Of a stretch of 64,000 nt of DNA, positions 36,180-44,887 are shown one piece after another. The stretch's first letter is position 1. The number at the start of each line of letters is the position of its first letter. The DNA is from Rhodococcus rhodochrous. GTDB lineage: Bacteria > Actinomycetota > Actinomycetes > Mycobacteriales > Mycobacteriaceae. Location of the stretch: NCBI RefSeq assembly GCF_014854695.1, contig NZ_CP027557.1, forward strand, positions 4,876,891 to 4,940,890. Reading direction: 5' to 3'. The notes under the pieces were generated by a model. That model was given only the letters and a program-made list of their open reading frames with translations. It was not told the DNA's origin and did no database searches. The position numbers and the translations under genes are program-made.

Positions 36180-36258
36180 GGTACGCAACACCGATGGTGG
36201 GTTCGCAACACCGCTGGTGACTGACCGCGTTGCGAGCCTTCACCCTGCGTTGCGTACC
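36180..36258. repeat. Right flanking palindrome of the EspC/WXG cassette
   Basis: A 79-bp imperfect palindrome starting GGTACGCAACACC and ending GCGTTGCGTACC, with inner arms GGGTTCGCAACACC (36199-36212) and GCGTTGCGAGCC (36228-36239). It starts 3 bp after the last cassette stop and ends 5 bp before the stop of the convergent alarmone synthetase, so it may also end transcription from both sides. Confidence 0.8.
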
Positions 36259-36262
36259 TCGG

Positions 36263-36955
36263 TCAGTTCCCGTTGTTCGGGCCGTGGACGCGGCGGTGCA
36301 GCGCTTCCATCCGCAGGTCCAGATCGCGCGCCGTCTCCGCGGCGAGGCGGAGTTCCTCGCGCAGTTCGTCCGGAACCTCGCGGTCGTGCTTGTAGTAGAT
36401 CTTGTGCTCCAGGCTCGCCCAGAAGTCCATGGCGACGGTGCGGATCTGCAGTTCGACGTAGACGCGCTCGACCCGGTCGGACATGTACACCGGAATCTGA
36501 ATGATGACGTGCACGCTGCTGTACCCGTTGGGTTTCGGGCGCGCGATGTAGTCCTCGATCTCGACGACCGTCACGTCGAGCTGGCTCGTGATCATGTCGA
36601 TGATCTGGTAGACGTCCGACGTGAAGCTGCACGTGATGCGGATGCCGGCGATGTCGCGGACGGCCTCGCGGATGCCGCCGAGCGAAGCGGGCGCACCCTT
36701 CCGTTCCGCCTTGGCGAGGATGGACTCGGGGCTCTTCAACCGCGACTTCACGTGCTCGATCGGGTTGTACTCGCGGGCGTAGGTGAACTCCTCGCGCAGG
36801 ATGTTGATCTTCGTCATCATCTCGTCGATGCCGAACTTGTACACCATGAGTGCGCGTCGCAGATCCTGCGCGAGATGCTCCACTGCGACCAGCGGTGCCT
36901 GCACGTCGTCCGGTGCCGGTAGCCCCGGTTCGGGTTCGTCCACCGTCGTCTTCAC
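36263..36955 (-). CDS. Small alarmone synthetase (RelA/SpoT synthetase domain)
   Basis: 230 residues with only the ppGpp synthetase domain. EHVKSRLKSPESILAK, DIAGIRITCSF, RPKPNGYSSVHVI and the E-x-Q-I-R-T motif VELQIRTVAMDFWASLEHK are all present; hydrolase and TGS/ACT domains are absent. It makes (p)ppGpp or related alarmones from ATP and GTP/GDP. The GTG at 36955 has an excellent ribosome-binding site (GAGGAGG). It is likely transcribed with the upstream frameshifted gene. Confidence 0.92.
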   Translation of the reverse strand: MKTTVDEPEPGLPAPDDVQAPLVAVEHLAQDLRRALMVYKFGIDEMMTKINILREEFTYAREYNPIEHVKSRLKSPESILAKAERKGAPASLGGIREAVRDIAGIRITCSFTSDVYQIIDMITSQLDVTVVEIEDYIARPKPNGYSSVHVIIQIPVYMSDRVERVYVELQIRTVAMDFWASLEHKIYYKHDREVPDELREELRLAAETARDLDLRMEALHRRVHGPNNGN

Positions 36956-37037
36956 TCGATACCTCCTCGATGTTCTTCGGGATCGAGTCTGCCAGTTCCG
37001 GGAGGATCGACGTCCTCCACCTCTGTGACCTGCGGTT

Positions 37038-37674
37038 CTACCGAGGACCGTCCGGCAGGGCGTCCGCACCTACGCCGCTGATCTCGGTGATCGTCCAACC
37101 GTCCCGGTTGTCCATACCGAGCCGGTACGTCGCGGTCGAGACGATACCCTCGGGAGCCTGCGCGTTCGTGGTGCGAACACTCACGAAGCAGTCCACGGTG
37201 AGCGTTCCGTTCTCGACGGAATAAAGTGGGGCGAGCACGGGCGCGGTGATGCCGTCGCAGATGGCGCCGGCTTTCTTCAGCCACGGAGCGAACACGGCAA
37301 CCGCGCCGATCGGTACGGTCGGGACGGTCGATGTGAACGGAGAAATCGACGGCGCGGCGGACAGCATCGGTGTCACCGCAGCCGAGTACACGGGCCCGAC
37401 CGCATCGGCTTGCTCTGCAGCCGAGACTGTTTCAACCTCGTCGTTTGCGGCTACCTCTTCTTCTGGTGATGCTGACCCTTCGGGCAGCATCGCTTCGATC
37501 TCGGCTTGCAGTCGTTCCGAGGTCTCGGTAACGATATGGTCGGCCGAAACCCTCCTGGACGGTGTGTGAAACGGCCGCGGCCTGCTCGGATTCGACCTGA
37601 GGATCGATTCCGAGGACGAGTGCACCTACCGCAGCGCCGAGAGTGACGACCAGCGACAACGGATCCACAGACAT
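37038..37674 (-). pseudogene. Membrane-anchored protein gene interrupted by a +1 frameshift
   Basis: Translation starts at ATG 37674 behind a good site (GAAAGGTGAG). It encodes a short N terminus and a membrane helix (SLVVTLGAAVGALVLGI), then ESEQAAAVSHTVQEGF, and runs out of frame. Skipping one base near 37541-37552 (GGTTTCGG on the coding strand) restores ADHIVTETSERLQAEIEAML, an acidic linker, and a C-terminal domain with KKAGAICDGITAPV, LTVDCFVSV and TYRLGMDNRDGWTITEI, ending at 37038. This is either a real inactivation, a programmed shift, or a sequencing error. Function unknown. Confidence 0.65.
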
Positions 37675-37868
37675 GACGGCTCACCTTTCGGAACGACAAC
37701 TTCCTCACGCAGCAGTCACTTGCCGCGGCCGAGGAAAGGTTCCGTTCGCGCAGCTGCGCGCAACGGCAGAAGTGCGGAACTACTCAGCTTGTTGCAATGT
37801 CTCTTGTTTCACCGCATCGGGGCGCGTCACGATCGGACCGACCCGCCACGGGAGATACCCGAGGCGTG
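37675..37868. other. Intergenic region with no gene seen
   Basis: About 190 bp between the frameshifted gene and the first TetR gene. It contains the promoter side of the former and a GC-rich near-palindrome around GCGCAGCTGCGC. No open frame with coding character was found. Confidence 0.5.
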
Positions 37869-38489
37869 TCAGGAAACGTTGGTCGCGACGTCGCCGACGA
37901 TGCCCGGCAACAGGAGTTTGGTCAGCAGATCACGATTCGTCTCGCCCAGCGGGTCACCGAAGTCCATGCGCCCGACGAGGATCAGTTCGACCAGGGTGAT
38001 CCACTTGCAGATCTCGGCGTCCGTGATGCCGTCGCGGATCTCGTCACGCTCGCGCGCCGCCGCGAGCAGCGGCGCCCACATCTCGAACGTGAGTCTCGCC
38101 GCCAGCTCCGAACTACCCTCGAGGGCGGAGCCACGATCGACATGTTCCGGGCTGACGATCAATCGGATCGCCGGGTCGCGTCGGCCCCGGTCCACCAGGT
38201 ACAACAGACCGTCGACGACCTGATCTGCGAAGGAAGCGCGGTCGGCGACATAGACGTGCGTGTCGTCGAAGAGCCTGCGTGCCCTGGCCTCGATCAACGA
38301 GGTGATCAGGGTGTCGCGATCGCGGAAGTACCGGTATATCGTCGGACGGGAAACCCCCGTTTCCCTGGCGACGTCGTCTATCGTGGTCTTGGCCACCCCG
38401 AAGCGTTCGACCGTATTGTCGGCGGCTGCGAGAATCTGGGCCCGAGCAGTCTCGGCATTGTCACTGAGGACGCTCTGACGCCGCGCCAT
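37869..38489 (-). CDS. TetR-family regulator, paralogue A
   Basis: 206 residues: MARRQSVLSDNAETARAQIL, HTH KTTIDDVARETGVSRPTIYR, then a ligand domain with LIVSPEHVDRGSALEGSSEL and FEMWAPLLAAARERDEIRDG. It is closely related to the protein encoded at 39049 throughout its length. A perfect TATAAT on the minus strand (38529-38534) lies about 40 bp upstream. With paralogue B it brackets P450/ferredoxin gene debris and probably once controlled, or still controls, a P450 operon. Confidence 0.88.
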   Translation of the reverse strand: MARRQSVLSDNAETARAQILAAADNTVERFGVAKTTIDDVARETGVSRPTIYRYFRDRDTLITSLIEARARRLFDDTHVYVADRASFADQVVDGLLYLVDRGRRDPAIRLIVSPEHVDRGSALEGSSELAARLTFEMWAPLLAAARERDEIRDGITDAEICKWITLVELILVGRMDFGDPLGETNRDLLTKLLLPGIVGDVATNVS

Positions 38490-38591
38490 GCATCCTCCCC
38501 TGCCGAAGTCTTTACCTGCAATTGACGAATTATAGTCGAGACCTTCCGACCACCCGTCGGCACCTGAGCGTGCCGAGGGGTGGGCCAGGAG

Positions 38592-38915
38592 TCACATCGC
38601 CGGAATGAACGTGATCGGTAGCCGCATGCATCCGCGAACCTGGTCGGCGTGCAGGACCGGCGGATCGTTCTCGACCAGGGCGGGCGTAGTCGGAAATTCT
38701 GCGGCGGAGTTCTTCCAGCGCCACCGACAGTTCGGTGCGCTCGCGATGCGATCCCGTACAGCGCCTTTCGATGTCCAGTTCCGTGTTCCGTTGCTGGACG
38801 CACGGCGTCGCCCGATGAAAGCTCTTGGGGGACAACTGGGTAACCCTGGTCGTTGCAATCGGTCAATCGAAATGAGGTGCGGTAACACATTCCGTCCGAA
38901 AAGACCTGCATGAGC
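38592..38915 (-). pseudogene. Decayed ferredoxin-P450 gene pair
   Basis: Reading the minus strand, 38915-38822 encodes a ferredoxin remnant, GMCYRTSFRLTDCNDQGYPVV, matching GLCYGRSPQVVDCDDSGYPVL of the intact ferredoxin at 55344. From about 38775 to 38592 comes the 3' end of a P450. One frame holds RRCTGSHRERTELSVALEEL around the haem Cys; after a frameshift the other reads LVENDPPVLHADQVRGCMRL and ends at the stop 38592. This equals the last ~54 residues of the P450s at 52764 and 54083. The order ferredoxin then P450 is the same as in the intact operon. Most of the P450 is deleted. Confidence 0.75.
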
Positions 38916-39048
38916 GCGGAACTACAGCAGTGCGCACCTGTCCCGGACGGCTCCGTACGCCGGCGACAGAAGGTGAAGATCAACAACTTCGCCAGCGGCG
39001 GAACCGCACACCGGAAGCATCGCCGTATCGGCGCCGACGAGAGAAGAC
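38916..39048. other. Intergenic DNA, nothing recognised
   Basis: This stretch between the P450/ferredoxin debris and the second TetR gene shows no coding pattern or clear repeat. It may be further decayed coding DNA. Confidence 0.4.
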
Positions 39049-39681
39049 CTACGAACGCGCTCGCCGCGGCGACGGTGCGGCGTCGACGATGCACGGCAAC
39101 AGGAAGTTGGTGAGCATGCGGCGGTTGTCGGGGTCGTCCTCGGAGTTGAAGTCCATACGTCCGACGAGGATGAGCTGCACCAGCGCAATCCACTGGCAGA
39201 TCTCCTCGTCGGTGAGTCCCTCACGGATCTCGCCGCGCGCCCGGGCCTCCTCCAGCAGAGGGGCCCACATCTCGTAGGTCAGCCGCGCGGCGAGACCGCT
39301 GCTGCCCACCAGAGCGGTCGCCATGTCCATGTGTTCGGGACTGACGATGAGCCGAACGATCGGGTCCTGGCGGCCACGATCGACGAGGAAGATCAAACCG
39401 TCCACGATCTGTTCGGCGAAGGTCTCCCGTTGACGCAGGAAGTCCCGAGCCTTGCCGAAGAGGCGGCGGGAACGGGCCTCGATCAACGCGATGATCAGAG
39501 AATCGCGGTCGCCGAAGTAGCGGTAGACCGTCGGCCGCGAGACGCCCGCTTCCTTCGCGATGTCGTCCATGGTGGTCTTGACGACGCCGTACCGCTGGAA
39601 CATCGCCTCGGCAGCTGCCAGAATCTTGCCGCGTGCCGTTTCGGTGTCGTCGCCGAGGACACTCGACCGTCGTCGCGCCAT
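39049..39681 (-). CDS. TetR-family regulator, paralogue B
   Basis: 210 residues, starting MARRRSSVLGDDTETARGKIL; HTH KTTMDDIAKEAGVSRPTVYRYF; ligand domain with LIVSPEHMDMATALVGSSGL and YEMWAPLLEEARARGEIREG. It is a clear duplicate of paralogue A. An inverted repeat ACAAG-N8-CTTGT (39724-39741) in its upstream region could be its operator. Confidence 0.88.
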   Translation of the reverse strand: MARRRSSVLGDDTETARGKILAAAEAMFQRYGVVKTTMDDIAKEAGVSRPTVYRYFGDRDSLIIALIEARSRRLFGKARDFLRQRETFAEQIVDGLIFLVDRGRQDPIVRLIVSPEHMDMATALVGSSGLAARLTYEMWAPLLEEARARGEIREGLTDEEICQWIALVQLILVGRMDFNSEDDPDNRRMLTNFLLPCIVDAAPSPRRARS

Positions 39682-39777
39682 ACCGCAGCCCTGCCTTCTC
39701 GTTGGTCCCGATACGCCCGATGTTACAAGATCCGTCACTTGTCAACGCGTGCAAATCCGACGGGGCTGGTCATACGA

Positions 39778-39824
39778 CGCTTGCGGCCCCTTCCCGGATG
39801 TCTTCCGAGAAGGGGCCGCAAGCG
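39778..39824 (-). terminator. Hairpin terminator after the enoyl-CoA hydratase gene
   Basis: A 16-bp perfect stem: CGCTTGCGGCCCCTTC (39778-39793) pairs with GAAGGGGCCGCAAGCG (39809-39824), with a 15-nt loop. It lies 22 bp beyond the stop at 39847. Confidence 0.88.
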
Positions 39825-39846
39825 ACAGAACACCGGCAGTCGTTAC

Positions 39847-40692
39847 CTAGCTTTCGAACAGGTCCGGCAACCCGTCCGAGATCCGGTTCGGGAATTTCGG
39901 TTCGCGCTTGGCCAGGAACGCCTCGACGCCTTCACGCACGTCGTCGGATGTCCCACGAACGTGGATGCCGATCGACTCCGCTCGATGGGCGACCTCCGGA
40001 CTCGATGCGCCGAGCATCTGCCACATCAACTGCCGGGTCAGGGCAGCCGAGACAGGCGCGGTGCCCGACACCAGCTCACGGGCGATCGCGATGGCGCGGT
40101 CGAGGACCTGCTCGGCGGGCAGCACCTCCCGAACGAGTCCCCGTTCCAGGGCCTCGGCGACCGGCACCATCTTTCCGCCGACGGTCCATTCGACGGCCGT
40201 GGAGATGCCGACGGCCCGTGGCAGGAACCAGGTCGAGCACGCCTCCGGCACCAGTCCCCGACGGGTGAACACGAATCCGAACTTCGCCGTGTCCGCTGCG
40301 ATACGGATGTCGGCCGGCAACGTCATCGTCACACCGACGCCCGCGGCAGGGCCGTTGATTGCGGCGATCACCGGCTTCAGCGAACGGTAGATCCGCAGCG
40401 TAACCCGTCCACCGAGATCCGGCGGTGCGCCGCCCGTGTCGGGGTCGTCACCGAGAACGAAGGTGTCTCCGCCTGCGGCGAGATCGGCACCGGCGCAGAA
40501 ACCACGGCCTGTCCCGGTGACGACCACAGCGCGTATCTCGTCGTCGGCGTCCGTCTCGTCGAACATCGCGATGAGCCGTTCGCCCATCTCGTCGGTGAAT
40601 GCGTTGAGCCTGTCGGGGCGGTTCAGGCGCATCACGGCGATCTCGCCGTGACGCTCCAGAACTACCGAATCCTCGGTACCGTTCTCGGACAA
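39847..40692 (-). CDS. Enoyl-CoA hydratase/isomerase (crotonase family)
   Basis: 281 residues. Oxyanion-hole segments are GRGFCAGADLA and GPAAGVGVTMTL; the second catalytic region is FTRRGLVPEACSTWFLPR, which keeps one Glu of the hydratase pair. It hydrates or isomerises an enoyl-CoA. The TTG at 40692 is taken as start because it sits 5 nt after GGAAAGGGAG and no better start exists. It lies 34 bp downstream of the acyl-CoA ligase gene. Confidence 0.88.
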   Translation of the reverse strand: MSENGTEDSVVLERHGEIAVMRLNRPDRLNAFTDEMGERLIAMFDETDADDEIRAVVVTGTGRGFCAGADLAAGGDTFVLGDDPDTGGAPPDLGGRVTLRIYRSLKPVIAAINGPAAGVGVTMTLPADIRIAADTAKFGFVFTRRGLVPEACSTWFLPRAVGISTAVEWTVGGKMVPVAEALERGLVREVLPAEQVLDRAIAIARELVSGTAPVSAALTRQLMWQMLGASSPEVAHRAESIGIHVRGTSDDVREGVEAFLAKREPKFPNRISDGLPDLFES

Positions 40693-40726
40693 AGCGGCTC
40701 CCTTTCCGGTCCTCCGAATCGAATGC

Positions 40727-42244
40727 TCAGCGGACCTTGTCGTATCGGTCGGCGACGTCCTTGTATTCGGATCGGATCGCCGTCTTCGACAGCTTGCCAC
40801 TGGGGAGCCGAGGCAGGGGCTCGTCGCGGATCACGACATAGCGCGGGACCTTGTAGTCGGTCATGAGGCGATCGCAGTGTTCGATGATGGTTGCCTCGTC
40901 GACACCGTTTTCGACGGTCACGATCGCTGCGGGGGTTTCGCCGAACCGGTCGTCGGATGCCGCGATCACCGCGACCTCCTGGACACCGGGGATCTCGCCG
41001 ATCACACGCTCGATCTCCACCGGCGAGATATTGATGCCACCGGTGATGATCAGGTCCTTGAGTCGGTCGACGAACTTGACGCGCCCTTCTTCGTCGCGGG
41101 TACCGAGGTCACCGCTGTGCAGCCAACCGTCCCGCAAAGCCAGGGAGGTCGATTCCGGGTCGTTCCAGTAGCCGGGGGTCACGCCCGGGCCGCGGAGCAG
41201 GATCTCGCCTTCCTCACCCGGATCGGCTTCGGTCCCGTCGTCGCGAACGACCTTGATTTCGGTGAAGATCGAGCCCGAACCGCAGGAATCCGGGTGATCG
41301 AACGCCTCGGCGACGAGCGTGGCCGTGGCGACACCGCCGGCTTCGGTCATGCCGTAGATCTGACGCAGCGCCACCCCCTTGTCCGCCCAGCGCTTCAGCA
41401 GTGCCGGGGCGACGGCAGCCCCGCCGACGATGGCGGTACGAAGCGACGACAGATCCGCCTTCTCGAATTCCGGAGACCTGGAGATCGCATCGAAGATGAG
41501 CGGCACACCGAAGATCGCCTGCACCTTGTGCTCGCCGAGAAGCCGTGCAGCGCGGTTCGGCTCGAGTTCCTTCTCGACTATCAGGGTGCCGCCGAGAACG
41601 GTGGTCATGACCAGGCCCCACACGAGTCCCGGTGTGAAGACCAGCGGCAGCACCAGCAACGAGGTCGATCCGGGGCGGAAGCCTTCCTCGGTGAGGGTGG
41701 CTTCGAAGACGATGTTCAGCAATGTCCGGTTCGTGCAGACGACGCCCTTCGACATGCCGGTCGACCCACTGGTGAACAGCAGGGCGGTGGGCTCATCGGG
41801 TTCGAGGTCGATCCTGAAGTCGTCCCGTCCACCTTCGCGGAGCGGAGCGATGTCGGAAAACGCGAGCACCTCGAAGGTCCCCCCGAGCGCCCGGGCGTCC
41901 TCGACGAGGGAAGTGAATTCGTCGGGCGCCACGACCATCGACAGACCTGCGTCGTCGGCCACCTTGCGAAGTTCTGCCGGCTTGTAGCGCGGGTTGAGGG
42001 GGACGAGCACCGCACCGGCCTTGAACACCGCGAGGGTGACCACCGGCCATGTCAGCGAGTTCGGGCCGAGCACACCGACTCGCTCACCCTTTGCTATGCC
42101 TCGCTCGACGATCGTGCGCGCGATGCGACCGGACCAGTCCTGAAGCTCGCGATAGGTGAGCGCTTCACCCGCGACGACGATCGCGGTCTGCTCACCCTTG
42201 GTCTTCGCCCACCAGTGCAGGGCCGAGCCGACAGTGGAAGCCAT
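40727..42244 (-). CDS. Acyl-CoA synthetase (AMP-forming)
   Basis: 505 residues, class I adenylate-forming ligase. The P-loop is FTSGSTGMSKG, the A5 motif is YGMTEAGGVA, the hinge is DRLKDLIITGGINIS and the catalytic Lys is in PSGKLSK. It activates an unknown carboxylic acid for the catabolic region. It is upstream of the crotonase gene and probably in one message with it. Confidence 0.91.
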   Translation of the reverse strand: MASTVGSALHWWAKTKGEQTAIVVAGEALTYRELQDWSGRIARTIVERGIAKGERVGVLGPNSLTWPVVTLAVFKAGAVLVPLNPRYKPAELRKVADDAGLSMVVAPDEFTSLVEDARALGGTFEVLAFSDIAPLREGGRDDFRIDLEPDEPTALLFTSGSTGMSKGVVCTNRTLLNIVFEATLTEEGFRPGSTSLLVLPLVFTPGLVWGLVMTTVLGGTLIVEKELEPNRAARLLGEHKVQAIFGVPLIFDAISRSPEFEKADLSSLRTAIVGGAAVAPALLKRWADKGVALRQIYGMTEAGGVATATLVAEAFDHPDSCGSGSIFTEIKVVRDDGTEADPGEEGEILLRGPGVTPGYWNDPESTSLALRDGWLHSGDLGTRDEEGRVKFVDRLKDLIITGGINISPVEIERVIGEIPGVQEVAVIAASDDRFGETPAAIVTVENGVDEATIIEHCDRLMTDYKVPRYVVIRDEPLPRLPSGKLSKTAIRSEYKDVADRYDKVR

Positions 42245-42371
42245 TTTGGTCCTTGCCTTCCTTGATCGAGAGAGATCTCGAATCCGTTTTTCCCAAAGAG
42301 TTTTCGGCGCGAGAGAATCGGAAGGTCCTCGTATCGCGTGTGGCTCAGGCTATAAGGAAGTCGATGAGACG

Positions 42372-43808
42372 TCAATCAAAATTTGTAGTTTGCCAAAATC
42401 TGGCACTGAGGGCCACGAGCCCGGCCGCCAGCGTGGTCGCACCGCCGACGGCGAATGCCGCGACATAGGCCTGCGCGGATGCCAGATCGCTACCCGCAAC
42501 GGTTACCGTGGCGAGCAGCGAACCCACCAGAGCGCTGGCCAGCGAACTCCCGAAGGTTCTGGCAATCGCGTTGATACCGTTCGCAACACCGGTGTACTGC
42601 ATCGGCACATGGTCGACGAGCATCGCGGGCAACGCCCCGTAGGCCGCGCTGACGAAGGTGTTCAACACCGCCACCGCGATGATCATCTGCCACGTGTGAT
42701 CGTGGAAGAACATGACGAACCCGAATCCGCACACGCCGATGCCACACGCCACCGCCAGGACCCGGTCGGCGCGGAACCTCCGCACCAGGAATCCGCTCAC
42801 CACGGCGGCCGTCACGCCGACGACCTGCCCCGGCATCAGATAGAACAGACTCGTTTCGAGAACGGAGGCACCGAACCCGTATCCCACCACGTGCGGATCG
42901 GCTTGAACGAACATCGCAATGGCCAGGAACTGCACGAACATCGCGATGCCGACCAGAAAAGCAGCGAGATGTGCCGGGGCGACGGATCGGCCGGTCAGCA
43001 GCGCCGGTGCTACCAGAGGAGCCTCGGATCGTTGTTCGTGTCGGTACCAGAGCAACAGCACGATCACACCGAAGAGCGCGCAACCGACCGTCGGCAGGGA
43101 CAACCAACCCCATGCCCCACCCTGCGCAAGTGCCAGAAGAAGGCAGGAAAGACCGAGAGTCAACCCCACCGCTCCCCCGAAATCGGTTCCTCCTCCCGAT
43201 CCCGAACCCGGAGATCGGGGAACGACGAACCACGCGACGACCGTCGCCAGGACGACGAGAACCACGAGCAGCCAGAAGATCTCGCGATAGTCGTCACCGT
43301 CCGTGTACAGCAGGCCCGCAGCGATCATCCCGAGGCCACCACCGACGCTCATCATCCCGGACATGATGCCCAGAGCCGTCGGAAGACGATGTGATCCGAG
43401 AGCACTGCGCAACACGGCCACACCGATCGGAAACAACGCGAACGAGACCCCTTGCAGCGCACGACCGGCGATGAGGACGGGCAGCGAGTCCCACGCGACG
43501 CACAACAGCGAGCCGACGAAAACCACTGCCAGGACCCCCAGGAGCACCGTTCGTGGTCCACGACGGTCTGCGAGTCTGCCCAGCAAGGGCGTGGACACCG
43601 TGGCGGCAAGAAGATTCGCGGTGATGATCCACCCCGCAGGACCCACGCCGGCATCGAGTTGTTCCACGATGACCGGCATCAACGGCACCACTGCGGTCTG
43701 CATGATCGCCGTGATCATCACGACGAGACACATCGAGGGGATCAGCACCGCGGGCGATGCGGATCGCTGCCGCGTGGGGCTCGCCGTCGCGGTGTGCTCG
43801 GTGACCAT
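42372..43808 (-). CDS. MFS transporter of the 14-helix DHA2 type
   Basis: 478 residues with about 14 hydrophobic helices. Motif A is LLGRLADRRGPRTVLL and motif C-like glycines are in MSGMMSVGGGLGMIAAG. DHA2 proteins export drugs or hydrophobic acids. Its place between the ligase and the Rieske reductase genes suggests transport of the substrate or a toxic intermediate. The 127-bp gap to the ligase gene is AT-richer and may hold a second promoter. Confidence 0.88.
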   Translation of the reverse strand: MVTEHTATASPTRQRSASPAVLIPSMCLVVMITAIMQTAVVPLMPVIVEQLDAGVGPAGWIITANLLAATVSTPLLGRLADRRGPRTVLLGVLAVVFVGSLLCVAWDSLPVLIAGRALQGVSFALFPIGVAVLRSALGSHRLPTALGIMSGMMSVGGGLGMIAAGLLYTDGDDYREIFWLLVVLVVLATVVAWFVVPRSPGSGSGGGTDFGGAVGLTLGLSCLLLALAQGGAWGWLSLPTVGCALFGVIVLLLWYRHEQRSEAPLVAPALLTGRSVAPAHLAAFLVGIAMFVQFLAIAMFVQADPHVVGYGFGASVLETSLFYLMPGQVVGVTAAVVSGFLVRRFRADRVLAVACGIGVCGFGFVMFFHDHTWQMIIAVAVLNTFVSAAYGALPAMLVDHVPMQYTGVANGINAIARTFGSSLASALVGSLLATVTVAGSDLASAQAYVAAFAVGGATTLAAGLVALSARFWQTTNFD

Positions 43809-43814
43809 CGTTCG

Positions 43815-44777
43815 CTACAGGTCCAGCGTGAGTCTGCTCGTGCAGCTGCGAGACACGCAGATCATCATGCAGTCGTTCGCGGCTTGCTCGTCCTCCGTGA
43901 GGACCGAGTCGCGGTGATCGGGAACCCCCTCCACGACCGCGACCTCACACGTGCCGCACGTTCCCTCACGGCATGAGAACGGTGTGTCCACACCGGACCG
44001 CAGAACCGCATCCAGCAGAGTCTCGTCGGCCCCGACCGTGATCGTCGAACCGGACCTGTGAAGTTCGACCTCGAAGGTGTCGTCGAGGGCATCGACGGGA
44101 ATCGCCTTCGCTGCGAATCTTTCGACGTGCAGGACCAGCCCTTCGCGCTCGCGGCACAGGGCTTCGATCGCCTGCAACAGCGGCTCGGGGCCGCAGCAGT
44201 ACACATGGGTTCCGTCGGGCATCGAGTCGAGAGCGGAAGCAAGATCGAGCAGACCGTACTCGTCCTGGGGGCGAAGGGCGATCCTGTCCTCGTACCGATC
44301 GGAGAGTTCGGCGGCGAACGCCATGCTCGCTCGGGAGCGGCCGCCGTAGAGCAGGCGCCATTGCGCGCCTGCGTCGTGCGCAGCACGCATCATCGGCAGC
44401 AGCGGCGTGATTCCGATCCCGCCCGCGACGAAAAGATAGGAGTCTGCGGCCTCGAACGTGAAGTTGTTCCGAGGTCCCGCGATACTCACGAGGTCGCCGA
44501 CCTGCAGGGTGTCGTGTACCCACCGTGAACCGCCGCGGCCGTCCTCTTCCCGGAGGACCGCGATGGTCAGACAGGTGTCGTCTGCCGGGTCACCGCACAG
44601 CGAGTACTGCCGCACGGTCGACTCGTCGATGATGATGTCGATGTGCGATCCGGCCTCCCAGGCGGGGATCCTGCCTCCGTCCGGATCGGCGAGGCGCACC
44701 GCGACGACCCCGTCGGCGAGCACGTCTTTGCCGATCACCAGCATCTTGCTCTGCTCCACATCGGTGTCAGCGGTCAT
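43815..44777 (-). CDS. Phthalate-dioxygenase-reductase-type oxidoreductase (FMN/2Fe-2S)
   Basis: A 320-residue electron-transfer protein: FNR-like flavin domain with RQYSLCGDP, NAD domain with VAGGIGITPLLPM and YCCGPEPLL, and a C-terminal plant-type [2Fe-2S] domain with CREGTCGTC and a distant Cys (NDCMMIC). It passes electrons from NAD(P)H to a Rieske oxygenase. The only such oxygenase in the window is encoded at 50330, and both promoters carry the same motif. ATG 44777 is preferred over 44804. Confidence 0.92.
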   Translation of the reverse strand: MTADTDVEQSKMLVIGKDVLADGVVAVRLADPDGGRIPAWEAGSHIDIIIDESTVRQYSLCGDPADDTCLTIAVLREEDGRGGSRWVHDTLQVGDLVSIAGPRNNFTFEAADSYLFVAGGIGITPLLPMMRAAHDAGAQWRLLYGGRSRASMAFAAELSDRYEDRIALRPQDEYGLLDLASALDSMPDGTHVYCCGPEPLLQAIEALCREREGLVLHVERFAAKAIPVDALDDTFEVELHRSGSTITVGADETLLDAVLRSGVDTPFSCREGTCGTCEVAVVEGVPDHRDSVLTEDEQAANDCMMICVSRSCTSRLTLDL

Positions 44778-44799
44778 CGGTGTTCTCGCTTCCCTGGAC

Positions 44800-44832
44800 T
44801 TCAACTACGATCTAATCTTATGTAATTAGTTT
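44800..44832. promoter_or_regulatory. Divergent promoter with shared regulon motif, site 1
   Basis: On the plus strand, TTCAAC (44800-44805) and TAATTA (44823-44828) are 17 bp apart, before the SDR gene. On the minus strand the spacer reads CTAAT-TACAT-AAGATTAG, a match to CTAAY-N5-WAGRTTWR found at three other promoters. It probably controls both the reductase/MFS/ligase side and the SDR/hydrolase/TetR side. Confidence 0.6.
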
Positions 44833-44887
44833 TAGGGCGCGCAAGGCGTACCCGCGAATCCACCCCCGAAAGGCACAGGAGAACTCG

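Noticed and set aside
40200..40700. Possible frameshift between the enoyl-CoA hydratase and an upstream extension reaching 40800
   Set aside because: The extension overlaps the end of the acyl-CoA ligase gene and lacks homology; a TTG start with a well-spaced ribosome-binding site at 40692 explains the gene.
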